From Myxococcales bacterium (GTDB lineage Bacteria; Myxococcota; Polyangia; Polyangiales; Polyangiaceae): a stretch of 25,701 nucleotides of DNA. The notes under the pieces were generated by a model. It saw only the letters and a program-made list of their open reading frames with translations. It did no database searches and was not told the DNA's origin. A program made the position numbers and the translations under genes. This document shows, one piece after another, positions 15,123 to 23,085 of this stretch (positions are counted from its first letter, which is position 1; each line of letters opens with the position of its first letter). The stretch covers positions 1-25,701 of the forward strand of contig JAGQIY010000250.1 in assembly GCA_020430865.1 (NCBI GenBank). The letters are read 5' to 3'.

Positions 15123-16168
15123 GGGTGTCGCTCCCCGCGCCGACCGACGTCCAGCGCCGCGATCGCAGGGCCGATCTCGGCCAGTGGCAGCACCTGCGTG
15201 GCTGCTCCGAGCCGGATTGCTTCGCGAGGCATGCCGAACACCGCGCAGCTTGCCTCGTCCTGGACGATGGTGAGCGCTCCGGCCGTCTTCATTGCCGAGA
15301 GTCCGGTCGCGCCGTCGCGACCCATTCCGGTCAGCAAGCAACCCACGCTGTTGGGACTCGAGCGCGCCACAGAGTCGAACAACACGTCGACCGATGGCTT
15401 GCACGAGTGGCGCTCGGGTCCGTCGTCGAAGTGCAGTGAACCGGAGCGCAGGATCAAGTGCCGGTTCGGGGGCGCCAGGATGGCCGTGCCCGCGATCCTG
15501 GCCAGGGGCTCCCCATCGCGGGCGAAGCGAGCGTCGATCTTGATGTTGGCCCCGAGCCACCCGGTGAACCCCTCGGCGAAGGCCTCGCTGAGGTGCATCA
15601 CCACCAAGACCGGGATCGGGAACCCCTTGGGGAGCGTCCCGAGCACCGACACCAGCGCCGTGGGACCACCCGTCGAAGCACCGATGGCGATCAGCTCCGG
15701 GGTGGCGCGGACCGGACTCCTACGCGCGCTGTCCGTGACGCGGTTGCTGATGCGCGGACGACGGATCGCGCGAATTCTCGCGACCAGCTTCACTGCCTCA
15801 CGGAACTGGTTCTCCCACGCTTCAGCCGCGCTCTCGGCTGCGGGCTTCTCCAGCGCGTCAACGGCGCCGGCGGCGAGTGCGTCGTAGGTTGACATGACCT
15901 CGCCTCGATTCTCAGAGGATGACACCACCAAGATGGGAGTCGGCTTGTGCGTCATGATGTGCTGGGTTGCGGCGAGCCCCGATACGCCGTTCAGCATCAT
16001 GTCCATCGTCACCACGCTCGGGGACAGGGACTCGCAGAGCGCGATCGCCGTCTCACCGTCCGCGGCCTCGCCGACGACGCTGAGCTCCGGGTCGGCGTTC
16101 AGCACATCGCAGAGGTACCTGCGCACCGTCAGCGAATCCTCGACCACCAGTACGCGCAGCGCGCTCAT
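15119..16168 (-). CDS. cheB: CheB, chemoreceptor methylesterase/deamidase (WspF-like)
   Basis: 349 residues. The N-terminal receiver has E10/D11, D56 (VVTMDMMLNGVSG; the usual Pro after MM is changed to Leu-Asn) and K108. A linker (about 115-152) leads to the methylesterase domain with its triad: S165 (GASTGG), H192 (VMHLSEAF) and D285 (MGRDGATG). It removes methyl groups from receptor glutamates, and phosphorylation by CheA relieves inhibition by the receiver. ATG 16168 overlaps the cheA stop (ATGA); the frame to 16387 re-reads cheA. With CheR-TPR it forms the adaptation pair of the system. In Pseudomonas Wsp, loss of the equivalent WspF locks the pathway on. Confidence 0.96.
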   Translation of the reverse strand: MSALRVLVVEDSLTVRRYLCDVLNADPELSVVGEAADGETAIALCESLSPSVVTMDMMLNGVSGLAATQHIMTHKPTPILVVSSSENRGEVMSTYDALAAGAVDALEKPAAESAAEAWENQFREAVKLVARIRAIRRPRISNRVTDSARRSPVRATPELIAIGASTGGPTALVSVLGTLPKGFPIPVLVVMHLSEAFAEGFTGWLGANIKIDARFARDGEPLARIAGTAILAPPNRHLILRSGSLHFDDGPERHSCKPSVDVLFDSVARSSPNSVGCLLTGMGRDGATGLSAMKTAGALTIVQDEASCAVFGMPREAIRLGAATQVLPLAEIGPAIAALDVGRRGERHP

Positions 16169-18087
16169 CGTGTGAGCTCTCCGATGCGTTCGAGGAGCCG
16201 GCTCTGATCGAACTCTTGCTTGGCCATGTAGTCCTGTGCGCCCGCCTGGCGCCCCGCCTCCCGGTCGCTCGGGGAGTTCCTCGAGGAGATCAGGATCGCG
16301 GGCACGCGAGCCGTCGCCCGGTTGCCTCGCAGAGCGCGAACGAAGGAGAAGCCGTCCATGCCCGGCATCTCGACGTCGACCAGGCACAGGCTGTATCGCC
16401 GCTGTTCGAGGCGGCGGAGCCCCTCCTCTGCGGACGCGGCGGTGTCGACCAGGTAGCCCGCCGTCTCGAGGATGCTCTGCTCGAGAGAACGGCTAGTCAG
16501 CGAGTCATCGACGACCAGAACTCGAAGCTGCTCGACCCGATCCGACCGTGGGGCACTTCGCGGTCGCCTCAGCGCGAGCGCTTCGGCGTCGAGGATGGGA
16601 ACCGGGTCGCCGTCTTCCAGGATCGTGACCCCACTCACGCTCGCGTCCAGGAGGTGCAGCGCAGGCGTCGGTGCAGGAGTTACCGTGCGGATTCCAATGA
16701 TGTGGTCCACCTGCAAGGCCAGCGGTCCCTGGGACGTCTCGACAACCACCAGGCAACGCGTACGCCGGCTCTCCGGACCTGGCGCGCCGCCCAGTTCCAG
16801 GAGCGGCATACGTTGCCCATCGATGTCGATCGCTCGCTCCCCGTTTGCGCCGATCTCCAGGCTAGCGTGGGAGAGCTGCCCTTGCCTGACTTGCTCGAGT
16901 GGAATCAGGTACGCTTCCTCGCGAGACCGCACGAGCAAGGCTTCCAGCTCGCCGATCAGCCCCGGAAGGTCGAGCTCGACCCGGGTGTGCTTACCCCGGC
17001 TGGTTTGGACACGTGCGCTGCCGCCCAGCTCCCGGCAGATGCTACCGACGACGTCGAGCCCAACGCCGCGCCCCGCCGCTTGATCCACCCGAGCGGCCGT
17101 GGAGATCGGCTGCTGAACCAGCAGCGAGAGCAGCTCGTCATCCGTGGAGCCGGTGGGTAGACCGCGACGCGCAGCGGCGCTGCGGACTGCGTCCACGTCC
17201 ACGCCTTGCCCATCGTCTTCGCAGTGCACGATCAGCCGCCTGCCTCTGCGCTTGAAGCCAACCACGACGTTGCCCACGGGCTCCTTCCCGACTCGCTCGC
17301 GCTCAGGGCTCGCCTCGATCCCGTGGGCGACGGCGTTTCTCGCGAGCTGAACCAAGGCAGGCTTGAGGCGGGCGAGATAGTCGATGCCGATGCGCAGTTC
17401 GCCACCCTCGATGCGCACCCTCGCGCGCTTCCGGCGAACCTGAGCCACGTCGCGCACCGTCAGCTCGAGCGCCGGCAACAGGCTCACGACCGGCGCGTGG
17501 TAGAGGCGCAAGGCGGCCTCGTGGGAGTCCGTGATCTCACGCTGAGCGACGTCGCTCCAGTATCGCAGTCCTTCCAGTAGCCGAGTGGAGATCTCCGGTG
17601 ACGTGCTGCGGTTGGCCGACGTGTCCCAGCGCCCGACCAACGCGCCAATCCGACGTAGCGCAGCGTGCGCGTCTTGCAGGCTAGCCAGCAGCGCTTGGTG
17701 TTGTTCGCCGCTCGAGGGCGCCTGTTCCGGGGCAACTCGAGGAGCTGGCGCCGTGACCGGTGGCTCGGCGGCGGGAGCGTCGATGCGGTCAAGCTCCTCT
17801 TCCATTCGCTGCACCAGGTCCAGCATCTGCTGAAGCTCCGCGGCGCCTGGTACATGGCCGGTGGTTCGGATGGGGGAGAGAAACTCTTCGAGCTGATGCG
17901 AGGCCTCCGCGATGGCCACGTGTCTCACGATCCGCGCGGCTCCCTTGAGCGTATGTGCCGCGCGGAAAAGATTGGTTGCGGAGTCTGCCTCGGCGCTGCC
18001 TGACTCGAGTGCGATGATGCCAGTCGACAGCACGTCGAGTAGCTGCCGACATTCGACCCGGAAGTACTTGTAAGGGTCGCCGCTCAT
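16165..18087 (-). CDS. cheA: CheA-REC hybrid chemosensory kinase (WspE-like)
   Basis: 640 residues. The HPt domain at the N-terminus has RAAHTLKGAARIV (phospho-His H45). A Pro/Ala-rich linker (105-127) replaces the P2 domain. The dimerisation segment (about 130-235) is followed by the CheA-type HATPase: N-box QLARNAVAHGIE (N251, H255), DDGQGVD (291-297) and GRGVGLDVV (339-347). A CheW-like P5 domain spans about 380-510, and a C-terminal receiver (about 525-640) has D571 (LVDVEMPGMDG) and K623. This domain order is that of WspE and other CheA-CheY hybrids. It autophosphorylates on His under control of the MCP-CheW array; the receiver may act as a phosphate sink. Starts by ATGA overlap with the MCP gene and ends by ATGA overlap with cheB. 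Confidence 0.96.
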   Translation of the reverse strand: MSGDPYKYFRVECRQLLDVLSTGIIALESGSAEADSATNLFRAAHTLKGAARIVRHVAIAEASHQLEEFLSPIRTTGHVPGAAELQQMLDLVQRMEEELDRIDAPAAEPPVTAPAPRVAPEQAPSSGEQHQALLASLQDAHAALRRIGALVGRWDTSANRSTSPEISTRLLEGLRYWSDVAQREITDSHEAALRLYHAPVVSLLPALELTVRDVAQVRRKRARVRIEGGELRIGIDYLARLKPALVQLARNAVAHGIEASPERERVGKEPVGNVVVGFKRRGRRLIVHCEDDGQGVDVDAVRSAAARRGLPTGSTDDELLSLLVQQPISTAARVDQAAGRGVGLDVVGSICRELGGSARVQTSRGKHTRVELDLPGLIGELEALLVRSREEAYLIPLEQVRQGQLSHASLEIGANGERAIDIDGQRMPLLELGGAPGPESRRTRCLVVVETSQGPLALQVDHIIGIRTVTPAPTPALHLLDASVSGVTILEDGDPVPILDAEALALRRPRSAPRSDRVEQLRVLVVDDSLTSRSLEQSILETAGYLVDTAASAEEGLRRLEQRRYSLCLVDVEMPGMDGFSFVRALRGNRATARVPAILISSRNSPSDREAGRQAGAQDYMAKQEFDQSRLLERIGELTR

Positions 18088-19553
18088 GCGGGGGAGCTCT
18101 CCGTTCGCTTCACGATTCGACCCAGGTTGGTCGCCAGCGTCGTGAGTTCTCGCGCTGTTTGCAGCGTCTGGCCGCTGCTGATCTCGCTCTCCTTCGAGGC
18201 CTGAGCGACGCTCGAGATCGCCGTGTTGACCTGCTCCACCGCTGTGGACTGCTGCTTGGTGGAGAGTTCGATTTCCTTGGCAGCGTCCGTGGTCGTCTTC
18301 ACCAGGTTGCGAATCGCAGCGAACGCCGCCGCGACCTCTTCGAACTGACGACTGCCCGCCTCGACGGACTTGGAGCCGGTCTCCGTTACCATGACCGTGG
18401 CGTTCACGGCGCCGCGCACCTCCTCGATCAGTCCTCGGATCTCCTTTGCAGAGCCGGACACCCTGTCGGCCAGCTTCCGGATCTCATCTGCAACCACACG
18501 GAATCGTGACCCCGCCTCCCCGGCTCCGACCGCCTCGATCGATGCGTTGATGGCGAGGATGTTGGTTTGCTCCGAGAGCTCGGCGACGATGTCCAGCACG
18601 CTGCCGATGCGCTGGGTCTTCTGGTTCAAGTCGAGCATGTGGTGCACCACCGCGTCGACCTGGGCCTTGATCTCGTTCATGCTGGCCGAGGATCCTTGCA
18701 GGGTGTCCTGCCCAGCCTGGGCGCTGCTGAGAGTCTGGCTGGCGATGGAGGAGACGTTGATCGCGCTCTCCGCGATCTGGCGCGAGGTGAGCAGCAGCTC
18801 TTGAATCGTGGTCGTTATCTCGGCCATCGCCGTTGCCTGCTCTCTCGCTCCCGTGGCTTGCTGATTGGCTGCGGCTTGCAGCTCGGCGGATGAACTCTGG
18901 ACGTGACCGATGGCGCCGCCGATCTGACGGCCAAGACTGCGCGAGAGTCCGAAGGCCAGGGCCGCCGCAAGGCCGACGCACAAGGCCAGCGTGGTCAGCA
19001 ACCAGCGGGTAGCGGAGTCTGCGCTGGCCGTGGCCTCGCTTGCTCCGCGCGCGAGGTCAGCCTCTTCGTGCTCGATCATTCGTTCGATGGCTGCGCGCAG
19101 GTCCTTGCGCGTCTTCGCGCTGCCTGACTCGTACGCCTCGTCCAGGTCATCAGCGCTCAGGCCTCGTTTGCGCTGTTCGAGTACCTTCGTGACGGCCTGT
19201 TCGTGCGTGGTGTGTGCAGCCTCGATGCTGGCGATCGCCGTGGGGTTGTCCTTGAGACGCTTGAGCTTCTCCAGCGTTTCCGTGAACTCGCGCTTGGCTT
19301 CCGCCCGTTGATCCAGGTACCGCTGCGAGCCGGTCAGCAGGTAGCCGCGGTTCGCAGCGGCTTCGGACTGTCGTGCTGCGTGAAGGGCCTGAGCGAGGAC
19401 CAGCGACCGCGCGTCGACGTCGATGACGGCGTCCTTCGCGTCGATCGTGCTCCGGAGGGAGCGCACCGCGAGCATCGCGACGACCACCGTCAGCGCGACG
19501 ACCAAGAAGAAGCCCGCCCCGAGCTTCTGGCTGAGCGTCCAATCTCGATTCAC
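18084..19553 (-). CDS. Methyl-accepting chemotaxis protein, CHASE3-like sensor, no HAMP
   Basis: 489 residues. Transmembrane helix 1 is at about 12-31 and helix 2 at about 184-204. The periplasmic region between them has the CHASE3 signature (NRGYLLTGSQRYL, residues 68-80) and a helical bundle. Helix 2 is followed by only a short basic stretch (SRSLGRQ) and then the signalling coiled coil; I see no HAMP domain. The hairpin tip (about 325-362) reads EQTNILAINASIEAVGAGE, then RFRVVADEIRKLADR. It has Val-Gly where most receptors have Ala-Arg in 'EAARAGE', a variant known in some receptor classes. There is no C-terminal pentapeptide tether for CheR/CheB. It is the only receptor in the locus and presumably senses a membrane or surface-associated cue. 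ATGA overlaps join it to the genes on both sides. Confidence 0.95.
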   Translation of the reverse strand: MNRDWTLSQKLGAGFFLVVALTVVVAMLAVRSLRSTIDAKDAVIDVDARSLVLAQALHAARQSEAAANRGYLLTGSQRYLDQRAEAKREFTETLEKLKRLKDNPTAIASIEAAHTTHEQAVTKVLEQRKRGLSADDLDEAYESGSAKTRKDLRAAIERMIEHEEADLARGASEATASADSATRWLLTTLALCVGLAAALAFGLSRSLGRQIGGAIGHVQSSSAELQAAANQQATGAREQATAMAEITTTIQELLLTSRQIAESAINVSSIASQTLSSAQAGQDTLQGSSASMNEIKAQVDAVVHHMLDLNQKTQRIGSVLDIVAELSEQTNILAINASIEAVGAGEAGSRFRVVADEIRKLADRVSGSAKEIRGLIEEVRGAVNATVMVTETGSKSVEAGSRQFEEVAAAFAAIRNLVKTTTDAAKEIELSTKQQSTAVEQVNTAISSVAQASKESEISSGQTLQTARELTTLATNLGRIVKRTESSPA

Positions 19554-20014
19554 TGGTTACTCGCTTGTCTGGCTCGAGCTTCGAACCCTTCGAGCAGTCG
19601 ATCGGTTTCCAGCAGCTCGAAGAGCTGCCCGTCCAGTCTGACCAGGTTCCGCTCGAGCGTGGCCTCTGCGTGGCGCAGGCTCGTCACGAGCAACGCGATC
19701 CCCGTGCCCTTGCAGACGACCGCCACGGGTCGAGAGCACTCGTCCTCCCCACCGAGCAACTTCGCGAGACTCAGCGCCACGCACACCTTGCCGCGATGGG
19801 TGAAGAGCCCGGCCCCCGCGGGGTGGATGATCGGTGCCGACCGGAGCTTCGGATGGCGCAGGACGCTCTCCACGTCTTCCGCGCGGATCGCGCGTGACGT
19901 GCCTTCGAGATTCACGAACAGGAACTCGGTTTGGCGTGCCGGTGAGAGACGCGGCGGTTCGGCGAACGAGTGATCGAAGTCCGCCCTCAGCGTTTCGAGA
20001 TCGAGTGTTCTCAT
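19550..20014 (-). CDS. cheW: CheW-like coupling protein 2
   Basis: 154 residues, soluble. The CheW fold is recognisable from TEFLFVNLEGTSRAIRAEDV (beta strands), through GLFTHRGKVCVALSLAKLLG, to the C-terminal helix LFELLETDRLLEGF. The first 28 residues are an extra N-terminal extension. It should link the MCP signalling tip to CheA. It lies between cheR and the MCP gene with 4-bp overlaps on both sides, the place of a WspD-type CheW. It is divergent from the first CheW of the operon, so the two are probably not interchangeable. Confidence 0.88.
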   Translation of the reverse strand: MRTLDLETLRADFDHSFAEPPRLSPARQTEFLFVNLEGTSRAIRAEDVESVLRHPKLRSAPIIHPAGAGLFTHRGKVCVALSLAKLLGGEDECSRPVAVVCKGTGIALLVTSLRHAEATLERNLVRLDGQLFELLETDRLLEGFEARARQASNQ

Positions 20015-21423
20015 GCGCCCACCCCCTCGCTCGAGCTCCTGCAGATGCGCCTCAGGGCATCTCGCGAGAAGCCTCCTCCGAACAACAACAGCCGTTCGTC
20101 GGACTCGCTACCGAGGAGGTTTGCTGCTCGGGCGAGAAGTCGACGCCCGTCGGTCGAGCTTCCCATTCGGCACTTGTGGAGTCCCGCCTGCATCACGGGC
20201 ATGGCAAACGCCGGATCCCCCGCCTGGGCGCGCTCCAGGGCCTTCAAGGCTTCGTCGAGTTCACCGCGATGGCTATGACACAGGGCGACCACGAGGTGCG
20301 CCTCGGGCAGCTGGACTCCGTTGGCGATGAGGCGCTCGGCGACCACCTGGGCCTCCCGATCCCGCCCGATCATGAGCAGGAGAGCGGCCCGGAGTGCCTT
20401 CGAGGCGTCCTGAATCGGCCTTGGCGCCGCGTCGAGCAGGCCAAGCGCCCTGGCCGGATCACCCTCTCGCACGTGCTCGTGGACCAGCCCTCGCCAGCGG
20501 TCTCGTGAGGCCTCGCTCGTGTCGCACGCGTCGTGCTTCGAGAGCTCGGCGATTCGACTGGTCGACGACTGGATGGCATCGAACCACGAAGCAGGTGTCG
20601 TCCGGCTTGGCTCGGGGGGGAGAAGCGGCCGAGGTGCGGAAACGACCTTCGACGGTCCTCGACGATAGAAGAACGTGCCGTCGGACTGGTGTACCTCCAG
20701 CTCGCCAGACAGCCCACGAAGGGTCTCCGCGTGTCCAACGAACAGGTGGCCGCCCGGCGCGAGCTGGCGCGTGAGCTTCTTCACGATACGCGTCGCTGCT
20801 TCCCTCCCGTGGTACATCAACACGTTCCTGCACAGGATCACGTCCCATTCCCCGCACTCCGAGATGGAGTCTCGGTAGAGGTTGCGCTGGCGAAAGTCGA
20901 CCAGACTTCGAGGGGCGGGGGACAACGAGAACCGCTTGCCATCGCTCTCGAACCATTCGTCGATCGCGGCATCTGGCGTTTCCCTGAGGGACCATCTGGA
21001 GTAGACCCCGCGCTTTGCGACCTCCAGCGCCCGCGCGCTCACATCCATGCCGAGAACCCGTCCCCGGGCGCCGGTCGACAGGAGCATGATGGCGATCGAG
21101 TAAGGCTCTTCCCCCGTGGAGCACCCCGCGCACAGCACTCGCACGTCCGTGCTCGCGCGGCGCAGGAGTCGCTCGATCACCGCGAACTGGCCCCGATCCC
21201 GAAAGAAGTATGTCTCTCCAACTGCGAGCTGTTCGACGAGCGCTCTCAGCTCCGGGGTCGAGGCCCGTTCAACGCGTTCGACGTACTCCGCTCTGGACTG
21301 TCCAAGCACCGCGGCGCCGCTCGCGAGCGCGCTCTCCAGGCGTACCGGGTCCAACGCGGTCCCGGACCATCCGAGATGGTCCTCGACTACGCTCCTCGCC
21401 CGCGAAGTCGTTTCGATGCTCAC
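20011..21423 (-). CDS. cheR: CheR methyltransferase with C-terminal TPR-like region (WspC-like)
   Basis: 470 residues. The N-terminal helical domain and SAM-dependent methyltransferase core (about 60-265) contain VGETYFFRD (68-76), the SAM motif CAGCSTGEEPYSIAI (98-112), MDVSARALEVAKRGVYS (126-142) and ILCRNVLMYHG. These are CheR signatures, and the enzyme methylates receptor glutamates. The C-terminal 160 residues are helical with TPR-like repeats (AHLVVALCHSHRGELDEALK, then ALERAQAGDPAF), as in WspC. The repeats probably provide receptor or partner docking in place of a pentapeptide tether, which the MCP lacks. A Pro-rich linker joins the two parts. ATG 21423 overlaps the CheW1 stop and the gene ends in an ATGA overlap with CheW2. 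Confidence 0.96.
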   Translation of the reverse strand: MSIETTSRARSVVEDHLGWSGTALDPVRLESALASGAAVLGQSRAEYVERVERASTPELRALVEQLAVGETYFFRDRGQFAVIERLLRRASTDVRVLCAGCSTGEEPYSIAIMLLSTGARGRVLGMDVSARALEVAKRGVYSRWSLRETPDAAIDEWFESDGKRFSLSPAPRSLVDFRQRNLYRDSISECGEWDVILCRNVLMYHGREAATRIVKKLTRQLAPGGHLFVGHAETLRGLSGELEVHQSDGTFFYRRGPSKVVSAPRPLLPPEPSRTTPASWFDAIQSSTSRIAELSKHDACDTSEASRDRWRGLVHEHVREGDPARALGLLDAAPRPIQDASKALRAALLLMIGRDREAQVVAERLIANGVQLPEAHLVVALCHSHRGELDEALKALERAQAGDPAFAMPVMQAGLHKCRMGSSTDGRRLLARAANLLGSESDERLLLFGGGFSRDALRRICRSSSEGVGA

Positions 21424-21878
21424 GCTGATTCCTCTGCTGCTGCCAGGAGCCTGCGGTACGTGACTTCATCGAGCAGCTTCGCGGAGGCGAGGAAGCCGTA
21501 CAGCCTCCCGTCGTGCTCCGCGATGCTGGTCAGAGCAGGTGCGCAATCTCCCAGCAGTGCTGGACGTTCAAAGCCGCGCGGGAATTCCTGGACTCCCAAC
21601 ACGGTCTCCACCGCACAGGCTACGGGCCGTTCCTTCGTCGTGACCCAGTAGTTCGCCAGCGCGTTCACTCCGAGGATCCGCGCGAGATCGATGACCGGGA
21701 CTGTACCGCCGCGAACCCGCGCGAACCCTCGGACACCTCTGGGGAGCTCTCCGATGCTCCACACGGGTAGCTCTCGCATGACCTCCTGAACATCGCTCGC
21801 TCGCAGCGCGCAGCGCCATGGACCCAGTCCGACGACCAGGTGAGCGATGCCTTCTGTCGAGGTTGGCTTGGACAACAT
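21420..21878 (-). CDS. cheW: CheW-like coupling protein 1, first gene of the operon
   Basis: 152 residues, soluble. The CheW fold is shown by HLVVGLGPWRCALRASDVQE, GFARVRGGTVPVIDLARILG and a closing helix (LLDEVTYRRLLAAAEES). The protein is a little short for the family. It should couple the MCP to CheA. I see no Shine-Dalgarno before ATG 21878; the upstream sequence is a C-run followed by CAATCAGA. A possible -10 ends only a few bases before the ATG, so the message may be leaderless or nearly so. Its stop overlaps the cheR start (ATGA). It is the first of ten same-strand coupled genes. Confidence 0.9.
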   Translation of the reverse strand: MLSKPTSTEGIAHLVVGLGPWRCALRASDVQEVMRELPVWSIGELPRGVRGFARVRGGTVPVIDLARILGVNALANYWVTTKERPVACAVETVLGVQEFPRGFERPALLGDCAPALTSIAEHDGRLYGFLASAKLLDEVTYRRLLAAAEESA

Positions 21879-21882
21879 TCTG

Positions 21883-21912
21883 ATTGTCGGGGGGCTTCTG
21901 GAGCGCGGTCAA
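21883..21912 (-). promoter_or_regulatory. Candidate promoter of the chemosensory operon
   Basis: On the minus strand TTGACC (21912-21907) is followed after 18 nt by GACAAT (21888-21883), a fair match to a housekeeping -35/-10 pair. Transcription would start at or within a few bases of the CheW1 ATG. The -10 also lies in a short inverted repeat (GACAA-N8-TTGTC) that overlaps the start codon and could be an operator. This is a visual match only. Confidence 0.28.
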
Positions 21913-21972
21913 CCCAAACTGCCTGCCGTAGCTCAACGCCCCAGCACACATTTCCGCATAGGAATGAGTGTG

Positions 21973-22019
21973 CCCCGAGTGGGAATCGGGGACTCCCTGC
22001 GAGTCACCCCGGGGGGTGA
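21973..22019. terminator. Cluster of three consecutive inverted repeats
   Basis: CCCCGA/TCGGGG (21973-21991, 7-nt loop), GACTC/GAGTC (21991-22005, 5-nt loop) and TCACCCC/GGGGTGA (22004-22019, 2-nt centre) lie end to end, directly after the sigma-factor stop at 22028. They are most simply the terminator region of the sigma gene, but none has a T-tract, and they could also be operators for the operon promoter downstream. Confidence 0.45.
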
Positions 22020-22027
22020 TCAGGAAG

Positions 22028-22792
22028 CTACTGTGCTGGAGGGTTGATGGATAGGGCCACCCGGCTGCGCAGGCTGCTCTGACTGCGCTGGCTGACCTGG
22101 CTGACCTGGCGCGGCGAACCGACGGCCCGCGAAGGTTCGGTGTCCGAGATCAGATCGCGCATCTCCTCGAGAGCGCGGCTCAGTAGCTGGTGTGCTCGCG
22201 ACTCGGACACTCCCAGCGTCTCGCTGATCTCGCGTAGTGAGCGATCCTGTTTGAAGCGAGCCTCGATAACTTGGCGTGATCGTGGCGAGAGTCGGCGAGT
22301 CAGGTTGAGCAGGAACCGCGCGTCGCAGAGTGCCGGGATATCCGCGTATCGGGACCAACACTCGCTTTCATGGAGTTCCGTGGGTTGCGCGGCAAGCTCC
22401 GCACACTTCAGTCTGTGGTACTCGGTCTCATCCAGCCCGCAACGCGTGGCGATCGTGTGCGGCGGAACGCTCTGGCCGAGGCGGGCTCGGTGCGCTCGCT
22501 CTGCTTGGTTCACCCGGGAAATCGCCTGTCGATCGCGGCGCGACAGAGGGTCCGCTCCACGCAGCTCATCCAGGACTGCCCCCCGAATGCGACTGCTCGC
22601 ATAGAGTCTGAATCCATCCGGATTCGCGTCGGGGGTCCAGTGGCGCATCGCTTGCACCAAGCCCAGGTTGCCTGCGCTGATCAGATCCTCTCGTGGGATG
22701 TGCTTCGGAACTCCTCTGCCAATCCCCAGCGCTATCTTGGTCACGAGCGGGCGATAGCGTTCGAACGCTTCGCGCCGAGTGGTCTTGGTCAT
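22028..22792 (-). CDS. FliA/WhiG-type (sigma-28-like) RNA polymerase sigma factor
   Basis: 254 residues from ATG 22792, which has a strong Shine-Dalgarno (GGAGGTGA) a few bases upstream; the longer frame to 23014 lacks one. Region 2 is clear: REDLISAGNLGLVQAMRHW (34-52), then FRLYASSRIRGAVLDELRGA (61-80) and DPLSRRDR, the pattern of FliA/WhiG sigma factors. Region 3 (about 95-145) and a region 4 helix-turn-helix (LREISETLGVSESRAHQLLS, 186-205) follow. The tail (about 225-245) is a low-complexity Ser/Gln/Arg stretch encoded by imperfect direct repeats at 22080-22110. No flagellar gene is nearby. It lies 150 bp upstream of the chemosensory operon, same strand, so it may direct transcription of it or of a motility or development regulon. 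Confidence 0.92.
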   Translation of the reverse strand: MTKTTRREAFERYRPLVTKIALGIGRGVPKHIPREDLISAGNLGLVQAMRHWTPDANPDGFRLYASSRIRGAVLDELRGADPLSRRDRQAISRVNQAERAHRARLGQSVPPHTIATRCGLDETEYHRLKCAELAAQPTELHESECWSRYADIPALCDARFLLNLTRRLSPRSRQVIEARFKQDRSLREISETLGVSESRAHQLLSRALEEMRDLISDTEPSRAVGSPRQVSQVSQRSQSSLRSRVALSINPPAQ

Positions 22793-23085
22793 GTCGTCAC
22801 CTCCGAGTGCTCCTGGAGCAAGGGGCATGCCTTGTCTGAGATCCCCATTTTCGGGGGAAGCCGGGAGGTCATCTTGACCAAGAGGTCGATCCGACCGGTC
22901 GTTGTGTCTCGGTCCAGTGGGGATTTCCGTGAGGCACCACTTCTGAGCACGAATGACACGACACCCCTGTCGCGTCTCAAGGCGGGGCACACACGATAAA
23001 TCTTGTGTCGTCACCCCTTGCGGCGCTGTCTTGCCACTCAGATACGGCTACGATCATCAGACGCGGCCACGCCGCCAGGTCACTC
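22793..23085. promoter_or_regulatory. Divergent promoter region, sigma factor and hybrid kinase
   Basis: 293 bp between two divergent starts. Apart from the palindrome at 22989-23008 it contains a near-palindrome CAAGGGGCATGCCTTG around 22827-22842. I found no convincing sigma-54 or sigma-28 promoter by eye. Confidence 0.45.
22989..23008. promoter_or_regulatory. 20-bp palindrome, candidate operator
   Basis: ACACACGAT-AA-ATCTTGTGT: two 9-bp arms with one mismatch around a 2-bp centre. It lies in the divergent region, about 80 bp before the kinase ATG, and is AT-richer than its surroundings. The size and symmetry suit a dimeric DNA-binding regulator. Confidence 0.5.

Noticed and set aside
15123..15560. 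N-terminal extension of the triple-receiver kinase
   Set aside because: It re-reads cheB out of frame; ATG 15122 gives a normal receiver start and an ATGA overlap.
20533..21651. 372-codon plus-strand open frame
   Set aside because: Antisense to cheR and CheW1, which carry clear family motifs.
22793..23085. Cyclic-di-GMP riboswitch in the divergent region
   Set aside because: I looked because of the cyclic-di-GMP genes, but saw no GEMM-like conserved core on either strand.
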